IMG/VR virus record: IMGVR_UViG_3300028800_000069
Location: 18,728 to 82,727 of that record
Reading direction: 5' to 3' (one strand)
DNA length: 64,000 bases
Source of the DNA: a virus
Shown here: positions 30,916 to 40,019 of the stretch, piece after piece
Layout of the letters: each line of letters starts with the position of its first letter
How positions within the stretch are numbered: position 1 is the first letter of the stretch
Program-made: the position numbers and the translations under genes
Notes under the pieces: generated by a model
What the model was told of the DNA's origin: nothing
What the model saw: the letters and a program-made list of their open reading frames with translations, nothing else
The model's database searches: none

Positions 30916-31192
30916 ACTACCTATAGAAGAGTACACAGCACTTTGTAAAGCTGTTTTGCAACGAGATGGGCATAGATGCCGTAGCTGTGGAATGCGCTCA
31001 GGGCTTCACTGCCATCATGTTGTTTTCAGAAGCCAAGGAGGAGAAGACACTATGGAAAACCTTTGCACTTTGTGCTCAAGTTGTCACTCTGGTGTCCACA
31101 CAGCAGTAAAGAACGGGGAGTATGGCTTGGTGATTACCATGGACATAAACGGGTTTACGTTCAGGCGTGCAGCTTGGTGGAGACCCCAATGA
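30905..31192 (+). CDS. HNH endonuclease
   Basis: 95 aa, GTG 30905. Compact HNH: CRSCG, LHCHHVVFRSQGG, MENLCTLCSSCHSGVH. Histidines of CHH, the Asn of ENL and the terminal His make the metal site and the four cysteines a zinc site. It resembles stand-alone HNH nucleases used near phage packaging genes or as homing enzymes. Confidence 0.82.
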   Translation: MSLRLPIEEYTALCKAVLQRDGHRCRSCGMRSGLHCHHVVFRSQGGEDTMENLCTLCSSCHSGVHTAVKNGEYGLVITMDINGFTFRRAAWWRPQ

Positions 31193-31210
31193 GCTACGAG
31201 GAGAATGTCA

Positions 31211-31804
31211 ATGCGAAGGAACTATTTCCTATTCGTGCTCTTGCTTTTGCTCTGCTGCAATGCCGAAGCGAAAAGGAAGCATTACAAGTCATTAAGTATT
31301 TTGCAACCAAGCCATCAATCCCTGCTCCTTCAGAACGAGACGATCAACAAGATGGGGCTGGAGCGCATTGGAGATGAGCGTAGACTTTCATATTTGGTAG
31401 AGACGGAAAGACTCGTAGCCCTCCCCATAACCGATGCGGTGAAAATCGCGCCAAGTCTTCCGTCTAACAGACGCTATGCGCTTCCCTTGGTCACCTCCTT
31501 CCTTGGGAAGCTAGCGTCTGAGTACTACGCAGAGTTCCACCAGCCCTTAATGGTGGACTCCGCTGTGCGACCGATGACAGTTCAGAAGAAGCTACGCAGA
31601 CGCAATGCGAGTGCCGCGCCTGTGCAAGGAGAGACAGCCAGCAGTCATATGGCAGGGTGTACAATAGACCTGTCCAGACGAATGACCAAACGTCAGACGC
31701 GGTGGATTGAATGGAGACTCGCGTACTACGTACTGCAGCAGTCAGTGCTGGTTGAGGAAGAAAGACATTGCTTTCACATCATGGTGACCAAGGAGATTGA
31801 ATAA
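31211..31804 (+). CDS. Secreted M15-like peptidase (DUF5715-like)
   Basis: 197 aa. Start at ATG 31211 because GAGGAGAATGTCA is correctly spaced; ATG 31205 is too close to it. Signal peptide ends near residue 20 (LLLLCCNAEA). Mature domain has AAPVQGETASSHMAGCTIDL (about 135-154) with His and Asp, and EEERHCFHIM near 180-189, the zinc-ligand order of M15/LAS peptidases that cut peptidoglycan cross-links. I recall this form as DUF5715. Could act in lysis or in wall remodelling from the periplasm. Confidence 0.7.
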   Translation: MRRNYFLFVLLLLLCCNAEAKRKHYKSLSILQPSHQSLLLQNETINKMGLERIGDERRLSYLVETERLVALPITDAVKIAPSLPSNRRYALPLVTSFLGKLASEYYAEFHQPLMVDSAVRPMTVQKKLRRRNASAAPVQGETASSHMAGCTIDLSRRMTKRQTRWIEWRLAYYVLQQSVLVEEERHCFHIMVTKEIE

Positions 31805-32457
31805 TGGAATTGCCCGGATTAGCAAAGGCATTGTATGGCATGACCAGAGCAGAGGCCATTACCGAAGGAATCTGCATCGACTGCAAGAAGACTGCGACGT
31901 GGTATAGCCCAGCAGGTGCCAAGGAGTACCGCATCTCTGGACTATGCGAACCATGCTTTGACAAAATCACAGGAGGACCGGACGAAGTGGACAGGAGAGG
32001 TAGTGACACTACAGGAACCATACGAGGAGACCACGCTCTGTTTGCAGAAGCGTACCTTAGACAAACAGGCATGGATGACCAGTGGCAGGTAGTCGTAGCA
32101 GACGATAAGACGCTGATGCTGGACTATGACAACAGGCCCTACGATGGTACTCTACCAGAGCAGTTCTACAGCACACTGGGAATCTTTGACCAAGTAGTAG
32201 GCAGTGATAATTACTTTACACACACTGCTTCCAAAGGCGGCAACACACACGTTGTGATTAATATGAGCGTTGCTCTGACAATCGCTGAGCGTATCGCGTG
32301 GCAAGCTGCATTTGGTTCAGACCCCAAGCGAGAAGCTTTGCACTTGCTAAGCGTATCACGTGACGAACTGAACCCTATCCTGCTATACATGCGCAAGCCT
32401 GAGCCACAGAAACTGCTAGGAGACGGCAATGCCGATAGACAACCTGACCAAAGTTAA
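31804..32457 (+). CDS. Hypothetical protein with zinc-ribbon N-terminus
   Basis: 217 aa, ATG overlapping the preceding TAA. CIDCKKT ... GLCEPC (residues about 24-50) is a probable zinc ribbon. The rest is alpha/beta with no recognised catalytic motif. Overlaps the next gene by 29 bp. Confidence 0.55.
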   Translation: MELPGLAKALYGMTRAEAITEGICIDCKKTATWYSPAGAKEYRISGLCEPCFDKITGGPDEVDRRGSDTTGTIRGDHALFAEAYLRQTGMDDQWQVVVADDKTLMLDYDNRPYDGTLPEQFYSTLGIFDQVVGSDNYFTHTASKGGNTHVVINMSVALTIAERIAWQAAFGSDPKREALHLLSVSRDELNPILLYMRKPEPQKLLGDGNADRQPDQS

Positions 32458-32851
32458 CGCCTACGGACAGCCTATCAATGTGTCTATAGTCGTACGCGCT
32501 CTGATAGGAGCCATGAGGGACCACGAGGTTCCTGCGTACGCACGCATGCACGAGGCTCAGCGAGTGTCGTGGCACATGTGCGCAGTTATGTGCAACACAG
32601 TAGAGTTCAATCCTGATGAACTGCCAAACTACCCGTTCATCAAAGAGACCGTAGGTGGAGTGCCGCTGGTAGTAGACAACAAACTATGGCCGAGCACCAT
32701 CGTGTTCCACAATGCAGAGGGCAAAGCAGTGGCTCGTATTCAGGGCTTAGCAGTGCCTGTAGGTTTTGATGACTACCCAGCAATATGGAACAGCAAAGAC
32801 CAAGCAGAGTACGAGAAACGCATCATAGACGAGGGATGGAAATTCGAGTAA
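32429..32851 (+). CDS. Hypothetical protein
   Basis: 140 aa, ATG 32429 after AGGAGACGGCA. Globular alpha/beta, with WHMCAVMC in the middle and an acidic C-terminus. Not recognised. Confidence 0.55.
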   Translation: MPIDNLTKVNAYGQPINVSIVVRALIGAMRDHEVPAYARMHEAQRVSWHMCAVMCNTVEFNPDELPNYPFIKETVGGVPLVVDNKLWPSTIVFHNAEGKAVARIQGLAVPVGFDDYPAIWNSKDQAEYEKRIIDEGWKFE

Positions 32852-32865
32852 CCCAAAGGAGACCT

Positions 32866-33297
32866 ATGATTTCTAACACGAAGTCCACAAGCATTGAATC
32901 TTACGCCATAACCAAGACTACCAATCTAGATAAAGACCTGCTGCTAATAGAAACAGCAGCAGAGAAGGTACCTACGTTCACTGTGGACGAGCTAAGGCAG
33001 GACATACTGGACGCTAACCCGTCTCTAAAAGGTAAAGATGAGATCGGAGCACGTGTTAAAGATGCACAGCGCATCCACGGTTCTGTACAGAAGACAGGGA
33101 TCAAACGAGAGAGTAAATGCAGCGGAAGAAAAGCATTTGAGTGGTCCTTTGTGCTGCCAATAGGGCGCACAGATGCACGCCGCGCGTATTGGGAAGAACG
33201 TGCGGCAGGGTTGGAAGCTGATTATCAACAGGCGCGGAGAAAGTTGTACCGCGACGCAGCTAAAGCTGGATTCCCAATAGTAACGTTAGAAACCTAA
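32866..33297 (+). CDS. Hypothetical protein
   Basis: 143 aa, ATG 32866 after AAAGGAGACCT. Helical, with a basic section (KTGIKRESKCSGRK) and Ala/Arg-rich C-terminus. May bind nucleic acid. Lies upstream of the SF2 helicase gene. Confidence 0.55.
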   Translation: MISNTKSTSIESYAITKTTNLDKDLLLIETAAEKVPTFTVDELRQDILDANPSLKGKDEIGARVKDAQRIHGSVQKTGIKRESKCSGRKAFEWSFVLPIGRTDARRAYWEERAAGLEADYQQARRKLYRDAAKAGFPIVTLET

Positions 33298-33307
33298 GGA
33301 GAACACT

Positions 33308-35155
33308 GTGCTAGAGCTACGACCAAGACAAATCGAATGCCTTGACTCTATTCGCAACGAGTACTTGGCTGGAACCTACCAGCAACTCGTCGTAGCCGCT
33401 ACAGGTATCGGTAAGGCGGTGATCCTTGCGAACATCAGACGCTACATGCTGGACCTTCTCCCCGGCAAGATGCTGGTGTTCGCACACCGCGACGAACTGG
33501 TAAAGCAACTGATTGAAACACTGCGTGAGTGGAACCCCGATTGGAAGATCGGCAAGGAGATGGCAAATGAATACGCTGATGTTGATTGTGACATCGTGGT
33601 TAGTTGCAATGCTAGTATTGGTCGTGACGGGGCTGCTCGTCTCGGTAGGTTTGGTGGTTTTGATTGCGTCGTTTGTGATGAAGCGCATCACTCTATTGCG
33701 TCAACGTATCTTAACGTATTCGAGCAAACGGGGGTATTAAAACCTGACTCTACGCGCCTGCTGGTCGGATTCACAGCAACGCCCAAGCGCAAGAACCTGA
33801 CGCGCAACCAGAAGAAGCAGTTGACCGTTCTGGACGACGAAGAGCTTCTGTCTCTGAAGTCGGTGTACAAGAAGATAGTATTCAACTACCCAATCCGCAA
33901 GGCAATCAAAGAGGGCTGGCTAGTTCCTCTACATGGTTTTCGGTTGAAGACTAAAGTAGACCTGAGCAACATCAAGACCACTGCTGGGGATTACCAGCAG
34001 GATGAGCTAGAGACCACGGTTAACACTCCTGAGCGCAACTACGCGGTAGTCAATGCGTGGCGCAAGGACTGCGAGAATCGCCAAACGGTGGTGTTCTGCG
34101 TGCAGATTCAGCACGCTAAGGACATGGCCGAGGCGTTCCGCGCCATGGGAGTAAATGCGCAGGCGATATGGGGAGTTGACCCGGAGCGTGCAACGAAGTT
34201 AGCCAAGCATAAAGCAAAAGAGATTACTGTGCTATGCAATGCACAACTGTTGACGGAGGGTTATGATGACTGGCGAGTCTCATGCATTGTCGATGCAGCA
34301 CCAACTAAAAGCCCTAGCAAATACACTCAGTGCATCGGTCGAGGTACACGCCTTCAGGCAAGCACAGGAAACCTTCTTGAAGCAATTCAACGAGGGCTTA
34401 GGTTGGAAAAGCAAGATTGCATTATCGTGGATGTTGTCGATAACAACCGCCGCTGCTCCCTCGTCACCTTGCCTAGTCTTCTCGGACTCAACCCTGAGAT
34501 GGACCTGCAGGGTAAGTCTGTCACAGCGGTTGCTGATAAGATGGAAGAGTTGCAAGAGAAGTATCCAACGATTGATCTTTCGCAACTGACGGACATCACC
34601 AAGGTAGATGCCTACATCGAGAGCCTTGATTTGTTCGCTGCACCGTACACGGAAGAAGTAGAGAAGTTCTCTAAGCTTACGTGGATGGGATGTAGCGATG
34701 GGTCATACGTACTTCAGATTCCTGAAAGCAAAACTCTGAAGGATGCCAAAGCGTTCTCTAGATTCAAACACGAGAGGCTTAACATTACTGCAAACGATCT
34801 GGATGAGTACGTATTGTCCATTTCCTCCACCAGCGTTGAGGACAAGCAGCTAGGCATATACAACACACTTCAAGAGGCGTTTACATCAGCCGATGAAGTC
34901 ATGCAAAGGTGCCGTCCAGACCGTATGAAACTGGTGACGCGAGAGGCAGAGTGGCATACATACCCTGCCACGGACCCTGCAAAGAAATTGCTAAGGTCAC
35001 TAAGCAAGAATACACCTGTGTTATACTGTCTGTGTCCTAACCCAACTCATAAGACGCTCCCAGCGATGTGTCCTGTATGCAGACTTCAGACAGGCATAAC
35101 CGCTGGCCAAGCAAGCGTAGCGATCAACCTTCTTCAAGCGAGGAGAAAACGATGA
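33308..35155 (+). CDS. SF2 DEAH-type helicase
   Basis: 615 aa, GTG 33308 after AAGGAGAACACT. Motif I is ATGIGKA (31-37); motif II is CDEAHH near 121-126; motif III GFTATP near 153-158; motif VI QCIGRGTRL near 338-346. The residue after the Walker lysine is Ala37 instead of Thr or Ser, which normally holds magnesium, so ATPase activity could be altered. C-terminal 200 residues are family-specific, with CLCPNP and CPVC near the end forming a zinc site. Likely a DNA branch-migrating or repair helicase like UvsW-type phage enzymes. Confidence 0.85.
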   Translation: MLELRPRQIECLDSIRNEYLAGTYQQLVVAATGIGKAVILANIRRYMLDLLPGKMLVFAHRDELVKQLIETLREWNPDWKIGKEMANEYADVDCDIVVSCNASIGRDGAARLGRFGGFDCVVCDEAHHSIASTYLNVFEQTGVLKPDSTRLLVGFTATPKRKNLTRNQKKQLTVLDDEELLSLKSVYKKIVFNYPIRKAIKEGWLVPLHGFRLKTKVDLSNIKTTAGDYQQDELETTVNTPERNYAVVNAWRKDCENRQTVVFCVQIQHAKDMAEAFRAMGVNAQAIWGVDPERATKLAKHKAKEITVLCNAQLLTEGYDDWRVSCIVDAAPTKSPSKYTQCIGRGTRLQASTGNLLEAIQRGLRLEKQDCIIVDVVDNNRRCSLVTLPSLLGLNPEMDLQGKSVTAVADKMEELQEKYPTIDLSQLTDITKVDAYIESLDLFAAPYTEEVEKFSKLTWMGCSDGSYVLQIPESKTLKDAKAFSRFKHERLNITANDLDEYVLSISSTSVEDKQLGIYNTLQEAFTSADEVMQRCRPDRMKLVTREAEWHTYPATDPAKKLLRSLSKNTPVLYCLCPNPTHKTLPAMCPVCRLQTGITAGQASVAINLLQARRKR

Positions 35156-35547
35156 AACCGTTTAGCAAGATGGAAGCAATTGGATTGAAGAAGCCCGTGG
35201 TAACACGCGGCGGTAAGCCTGTGGCTATCATTGGAGAAGCGCAAGCAGACATAGACCAGCCTATCATCGGCCTTATACAGGACAGCGATGAAGTAGATAC
35301 ATGGTCCTCTGATGGTAAGTACTTCACCCACCATAATGCCGGAGATTCTGTGAATGACCTGCGCATGGCTTCTGAAAAGAAAGAAGGCTGGGTGGCATTT
35401 GGAGCAGTGGCTAAGTACAGTGGCAGACATGGCCTTGTAGGATTCAGTACTCATTTATTTAACACAAAACTAGAAGCTGAGTCTTCCTTCACCTCCGCAA
35501 ATGGCATAGCACCTGCAGGTACGCAGAAGATCAGTTGGGAGGAGTAA
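35152..35547 (+). CDS. Hypothetical protein
   Basis: 131 aa, ATG 35152 after GAGGAGAAAAC, overlapping the helicase stop. Contains a Gly-rich beta segment (VVTRGGKPVAIIG) and a Thr/His stretch. Not recognised. Confidence 0.55.
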   Translation: MKPFSKMEAIGLKKPVVTRGGKPVAIIGEAQADIDQPIIGLIQDSDEVDTWSSDGKYFTHHNAGDSVNDLRMASEKKEGWVAFGAVAKYSGRHGLVGFSTHLFNTKLEAESSFTSANGIAPAGTQKISWEE

Positions 35548-35852
35548 TGGCAATTCCACAGATTAACGAAGCGCAACTGACTAGGCTGAAAGCATACGCC
35601 AGCGGCCTAGGAGCATTCTCTCAGGTTGTCCCGGTCGAAGAGAAGGATGGCAAGGAGAACTATGAAACGTACATGGAGACCGTCAGGGACACTGATCAAT
35701 TAGTGATCCTAGGACTGGTCAAGGACATCACCGAGCAGTGCAGCGTGAAGGTCGGACAACTCTTCACTATGACAGGGCGGTGGTTCAGAATCTACGAAAT
35801 CACCGAGGTAGGCAAAGCGTTGTTCCAAGGACCAGACAGAACGGTACAATAA
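35547..35852 (+). CDS. Hypothetical protein
   Basis: 101 aa, TAATG overlap and TTGGGAGGAG upstream. N-terminal helix, acidic middle, then strands (FTMTGRWFRIYEITEVG). Not recognised. Confidence 0.55.
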   Translation: MAIPQINEAQLTRLKAYASGLGAFSQVVPVEEKDGKENYETYMETVRDTDQLVILGLVKDITEQCSVKVGQLFTMTGRWFRIYEITEVGKALFQGPDRTVQ

Positions 35853-35865
35853 AAGGAGAGCACCA

Positions 35866-36063
35866 ATGGCTCTAGAAAGAGTAAATTGCCCTACGTGCCA
35901 AGGTTCAGGCAACAAGAGAAAAAGACCAGCACAGCCACGACGCAAAGTGAAATGTAACTATGGCCACATACACATTGCGCCTGCTCGCAAAGCCTATGTT
36001 TCAGTATGCAGAACGTGCGGCGGTGATGGCTGGGTACTGGAGCACAACTTTGGGAGACAATAA
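35866..36063 (+). CDS. DnaJ-type zinc-finger small protein
   Basis: 65 aa, ATG 35866 after AAAGGAGAGCACCA. Two CxxC knuckles with Gly following (CPTCQGSG and CRTCGGDG) as in the DnaJ central domain, separated by a basic loop. Possibly a small RNA- or protein-binding adaptor. Ends directly before the primase-helicase start. Confidence 0.65.
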   Translation: MALERVNCPTCQGSGNKRKRPAQPRRKVKCNYGHIHIAPARKAYVSVCRTCGGDGWVLEHNFGRQ

Positions 36064-38145
36064 ATGAGCAAGGCAATACCGTTAGAACTGAGCAAGAGCG
36101 CTGCAATGGCGTTTATCATCTCACAGGGATGGAACCACGGGGACTTAACCGGGGGTCAAATCCCTGTAGAGATATGCCCCTTCTGTAAAAAGGGCGAGTT
36201 CAAATTCTACGTTGCATGCTGTGATCCCGAAGAGTCTACACGCGATGGCCTTTTCTTTTGTCACCACGGCTCCTGTCAGAAGACCGGAAACCTACGTACT
36301 CTCCAAGAGCATCTGGGTGTTAGAATTGCAGGCGTGGACTCTCGCAGGGAGTGGGCTGGGCACGGCTCAAAGGACGAGCCAGAGAAGTTGCCCGATGCGG
36401 ACATGTGTCACGCAAATCTTCTTAGTGACGCTGATGCCATGGACTATCTTCTGAACGTCCGTGGGTTCTCCAAGGAGATTATTGAAAAGCAGAAACTGGG
36501 GTTAGTAGCACAGCGATTCTTCCGAGAGGCTGGTAACGTCAAAGCCTTGGTCACTCCTTATCTAGTGAACGGAAACGTAGTGTACGCAAAGTTCCGTACC
36601 CTCCCACCCTCCCCCAAGGACTTCACATCCACTACAGGATGGGATGCTCCGTTGTACAACGGCGAGGTGCTGAACGAAGACATTCACGACGTAGTGTTCG
36701 TTGAAGGAGAGTTCAATACCATCACACTGCTGAGTTATGGAGTGCACAACGTAGTAGGTGTGCCGGGAGCCAACGTAAAGAAGGCAGCGTGGATCGAAAC
36801 TCTGGACAAACTAGGGGACGGCCTGAAGAAGTACATCATGTATGATGATGACAAAGTAGGACGCAAGTCATCTCAGGAGATCGCGTCACGCATAGGCATT
36901 GAGAAATGCTGGAAGATGACTCTGCCATACTTCGAGGTAACTGTTCCTCTTGATGAGTGCAAGCTGTGCAACGACGAAGGTTACACAATCAAGGACGGCA
37001 CCGACAAGCATGTTGTCTGCTTACACAAACGTCAAGGCAAAGACATCAACGAGTGGTTTCAGAAAGGTGGCGGCACACTAGAAGGTTTTGAGATAATGAA
37101 GAAGCATGCCGTGCTCTTCGATGTAACAGGTGTGACGCCTACCAAGGACGCCTTGCAGCAACTGATGGATGAGCTAGACGGCAAGACAGACTTGGCCCCT
37201 ACGTACATCACTCCGTGGAAGGACTTAAACAAACTCGTTGGGTTCGAAGACGGAGACGTTATTGACTTTGTGGCTCCTGAGAAGATTGGCAAGACAACAC
37301 TAGGACTTAATCTTCTGGATCACATGGTTGAGGCGTACGGAGAAGACGGCCTAGTAGTGTGCTTGGAGATGACACAGGCGCGTCTAGCACGCAAGTGGGT
37401 GGCAAAGGTTACAAGTTTTGAGGATACCATCACAGAGCCGGGAACACCTGAGTCGAAAGCTAAGTTGATTGAGTTGAAAGCCGCTTGCATAAAGGCAAAG
37501 GAAATTCAACAGAAGAGAAGTGCTGATTTGTACTTCGCGTACCCCATGCAATGGCAGGAAGACCCAGATTCAATCTTCAAACTAATCAAGGACTGTATCA
37601 GGCGCTATGGTGTGAAGTGGGTGATGTTCGACAACCTGCACAAGTTCTGCGATGAGTCTCTAAAGCATCAGGGGCACCGCACGATCTACTTGTCTCAACT
37701 AAGCAAAAGATTTGCCTCCATCGCAAAGGACTATAAAATCAAGATGGTACGCATCCTGCAGCCTAAGAGGATTGAGAAAGGTGCAACGATCAGTACGAAC
37801 GACGTGGACGGCAGCAGCCAAGTGGCTAAGGACTGTGATTGTATGATCACAGGCTGGCGTAGGGCTATTGGAGAGCAGACCAAGAGTGCATACGAAGATG
37901 CATCTGAGGATTTCTCTTCTACCAACGTGTCATTCGAACCTAAGATGCGCCTCACTGTAGGGTTATCGCGTTACTCAAGTGGAGGCTCCTGCTACGTATA
38001 CTACGACGGAGCTAGGTCACAAGTGCGAGACTACACCGAAGAGATGAAGGGTAAGATTAACGCTAACCTTCAAAACTTCAACGCAGTAATTCCCATGGAG
38101 AACGGACCATCAGTCCCAGTAGCCACAGCAAACATTCCAATCTAA
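36064..38145 (+). CDS. Primase-helicase
   Basis: 693 aa, ATG 36064. Domain order matches T7 gp4-type enzymes: zinc-binding domain (C38, C41, C66 or H67, C71), TOPRIM primase (VVFVEGE near 209-215 and MYDDDKVG near 258-265), then RecA-like helicase with Walker A APEKIGKTT near 403-411 and Walker B WVMFDN near 520. It would unwind the fork and lay primers for the family A polymerase at the start of the window. A Cys cluster (CKLCNDEG ... HVVC) near 300-320 is an extra zinc-like insert. Confidence 0.88.
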   Translation: MSKAIPLELSKSAAMAFIISQGWNHGDLTGGQIPVEICPFCKKGEFKFYVACCDPEESTRDGLFFCHHGSCQKTGNLRTLQEHLGVRIAGVDSRREWAGHGSKDEPEKLPDADMCHANLLSDADAMDYLLNVRGFSKEIIEKQKLGLVAQRFFREAGNVKALVTPYLVNGNVVYAKFRTLPPSPKDFTSTTGWDAPLYNGEVLNEDIHDVVFVEGEFNTITLLSYGVHNVVGVPGANVKKAAWIETLDKLGDGLKKYIMYDDDKVGRKSSQEIASRIGIEKCWKMTLPYFEVTVPLDECKLCNDEGYTIKDGTDKHVVCLHKRQGKDINEWFQKGGGTLEGFEIMKKHAVLFDVTGVTPTKDALQQLMDELDGKTDLAPTYITPWKDLNKLVGFEDGDVIDFVAPEKIGKTTLGLNLLDHMVEAYGEDGLVVCLEMTQARLARKWVAKVTSFEDTITEPGTPESKAKLIELKAACIKAKEIQQKRSADLYFAYPMQWQEDPDSIFKLIKDCIRRYGVKWVMFDNLHKFCDESLKHQGHRTIYLSQLSKRFASIAKDYKIKMVRILQPKRIEKGATISTNDVDGSSQVAKDCDCMITGWRRAIGEQTKSAYEDASEDFSSTNVSFEPKMRLTVGLSRYSSGGSCYVYYDGARSQVRDYTEEMKGKINANLQNFNAVIPMENGPSVPVATANIPI

Positions 38146-38154
38146 AGGAGACCC

Positions 38155-38340
38155 ATGAACAAAGTGTTTGACCAATACGTCACACATCTACAGAGGCTCT
38201 ATAAAAAGAAGCCAAGCGAGTCTGTTAACAAAGGCATAGCCTACTACACAGCAGCCGCTGAGACGTTAGAGGCGCTGATCAATGCTCCTACCCCGGCGTG
38301 GGTTGGGCTGAAGTTCGAACATCCCCTACGCACACGCTAA
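38155..38340 (+). CDS. Small basic helical protein
   Basis: 61 aa, ATG 38155 after AAAGGAGACCC. Helical and Lys-rich, with YYTAAAETLEALI. Followed at 5 bp by a GC-rich hairpin. Unknown function. Confidence 0.55.
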   Translation: MNKVFDQYVTHLQRLYKKKPSESVNKGIAYYTAAAETLEALINAPTPAWVGLKFEHPLRTR

Positions 38341-38344
38341 GAAT

Positions 38345-38367
38345 TGCCCCGGTGAAATTCCGGGGCA
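38345..38367 (+). terminator. GC-rich hairpin, possible terminator
   Basis: TGCCCCGG 38345-38352 pairs with CCGGGGCA 38360-38367 (8 bp) around TGAAATT. The following CCATTTCTATTTC is only moderately T-rich, so partial termination or attenuation is likely. Confidence 0.5.
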
Positions 38368-38391
38368 CCATTTCTATTTCTGGAGACAAAC

Positions 38392-38664
38392 ATGATTCAG
38401 CAAAACAGTGTATTTATTGATCCTGAAAACTGTGGGTCCAGCGTTGGATACTACATATCCATAAGTGAATACAAACCCAAGGACAAGTCCCCGGAATACT
38501 CTCTGTCATCCACTGTGGTGATGGCAGACTGCTCGCACAAGATTGACTGGAATTTCAGCGCTGGGGACATCGACAAGATTGACGCAGCAATTCACATGCT
38601 TCAGGAGTTTCGCAAGAAGTTCTTAGAGACCGAAAAGCTGATAGCAAAACTAAACAAGAAGTGA
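38392..38664 (+). CDS. Hypothetical protein
   Basis: 90 aa, ATG 38392 after CTGGAGACAAAC. Beta-rich first half, helical second half (AAIHMLQEFRKKFLETEKLIAKL). First gene after the hairpin, leading into the RNA ligase. Confidence 0.55.
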   Translation: MIQQNSVFIDPENCGSSVGYYISISEYKPKDKSPEYSLSSTVVMADCSHKIDWNFSAGDIDKIDAAIHMLQEFRKKFLETEKLIAKLNKK

Positions 38665-38670
38665 GGACTT

Positions 38671-39816
38671 ATGAGCAACAGCACGCATCGAGTTAATGTA
38701 GTTCGCATCGAAGAGATTCTGCCTCACCCAAACGCCGACACGCTGGGCATTGTGTACATCGGAGGCTACCAGTGTGTGGTGAAGAAGGACGCGTACAAGG
38801 TTGGAGATTTGGCGATCTACGTTCAACCTGATACAATCGTTCCTGCCGTCAAGCAGTTTGCTTTTCTGTGGGACGACCGAGAGTTCCCCGGTGGAGTCCC
38901 TGAGCGTAAGCGTAGGGTCACCGTACGGAAGTTCCGCAAGGAATGGAGCGAGGGACTGTTAATGCCCATCCTAGAGTTCTTGGACCCGTACAACCCAAAG
39001 ATTCACCCGTTGGATTGGGCTGAGGGCGACGACGTGGCGGAACTGCTGGGCTTCACGCACTACGAAGAGCCAGAGCCTGCGCAGAACACGCAGCAGCACG
39101 GTAAGCAATACAAGGGCTGGCCGAAGTCGCTACGAGGGTGGTTCTACTTCATCCTTGCCAAACTGTACATCTACCGCCCTGCGGTTTATGGAGCGGACTG
39201 CACCAAAGCACCTAAGCAGTTCGCCCCTATTTATGATGTGGAAGGGTTCAAAAATTACCCACGCACATTCGCAGAGGGAGAGGAAGTTGTAGTCACGGAG
39301 AAAATCCATGGCAGCAACGCGCGGTACATGTTCGACGGCGAGAAGATGCACGTGGGTTCCAAGAACCTGTGGAAGTCCGAGAAGTCAACGTGCATCTGGC
39401 GCAGGGCGTTGAGGGAGTTGCCTTGGATTGAAGAGATGTGCAGAGCATACCCTAACATCACCTTCTACGGAGAAGTTACCCCTACACAGAAGGGCTATGC
39501 ATACGGTTGTGCAGAAAGAGAAGTAAGACTCTTTATATTCGATATGCTTCTTCCTGACGGTAGGTGGGAGGACAAGCAATGGTTCACTAGATGGACTACA
39601 GAGCCAAGCCGAGTGGTACCTGTGCTGTACTCAGGTCCGTATGACGAAGCAAAGATCAAGGCGCTGGTAGAAGGGCCGTCTGCTGTGCCGGGAGCTAAGC
39701 ACATCCGAGAGGGCATTGTAATTAGCTCAGCAGTAGAACGCACAGTGCGCGGCCTAGGTCGAGCGCAGCTTAAACTGAAGTCCATGAAATTTCTTGAAAA
39801 GGATGGTAAAGAATAA
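38671..39816 (+). CDS. RNA ligase, DraRnl (Rnl5)-like
   Basis: 381 aa, ATG 38671. Nucleotidyltransferase motif I is TEKIHGSN with K211 as the adenylated lysine; motif III FYGEV near 267, motif IV EGIVIS near 350 and motif V LKLKS near 369 follow in order. An N-terminal OB-like domain (VVRIEEILPHPNADTL ... VKKDAYKVGDLAIYV) precedes the catalytic domain, as in the Deinococcus DRB0094 ligase family. Such ligases seal 3'-OH/5'-phosphate RNA nicks, a chemistry different from RtcB. Both types in one phage point to broad RNA repair. Confidence 0.85.
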   Translation: MSNSTHRVNVVRIEEILPHPNADTLGIVYIGGYQCVVKKDAYKVGDLAIYVQPDTIVPAVKQFAFLWDDREFPGGVPERKRRVTVRKFRKEWSEGLLMPILEFLDPYNPKIHPLDWAEGDDVAELLGFTHYEEPEPAQNTQQHGKQYKGWPKSLRGWFYFILAKLYIYRPAVYGADCTKAPKQFAPIYDVEGFKNYPRTFAEGEEVVVTEKIHGSNARYMFDGEKMHVGSKNLWKSEKSTCIWRRALRELPWIEEMCRAYPNITFYGEVTPTQKGYAYGCAEREVRLFIFDMLLPDGRWEDKQWFTRWTTEPSRVVPVLYSGPYDEAKIKALVEGPSAVPGAKHIREGIVISSAVERTVRGLGRAQLKLKSMKFLEKDGKE

Positions 39817-40019
39817 TGGCAAACCAATCAGTACGTCTCTGGTCCGTAAAGTACGAAGCCCGTGGGACGCGCACGGTAAATCAATACCAATGCTTGTGGA
39901 TACTAGGGGACGACTCTGAAGTAGTATCACGAAAAGCCAAACGGTTCCTAAAGAAAGATGGAGGAATTAACATTCGCATAACAACCGTGGAACAGCACGG
40001 CACAGTGGATGTGTTCTAG
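39816..40019 (+). CDS. Small basic protein
   Basis: 67 aa, TAATG overlap with the ligase gene. Strand-rich, with SRKAKRFLKKDGG. Its TAG overlaps the GTG start of the RuvC-like gene, so it is tightly coupled. Unknown. Confidence 0.55.
   Translation: MANQSVRLWSVKYEARGTRTVNQYQCLWILGDDSEVVSRKAKRFLKKDGGINIRITTVEQHGTVDVF

Noticed and set aside
31189-31377. 62-codon frame overlapping the M15-like gene
   Set aside because: Lies almost wholly under the signal peptide gene, which has a better ribosome site and clear domain.
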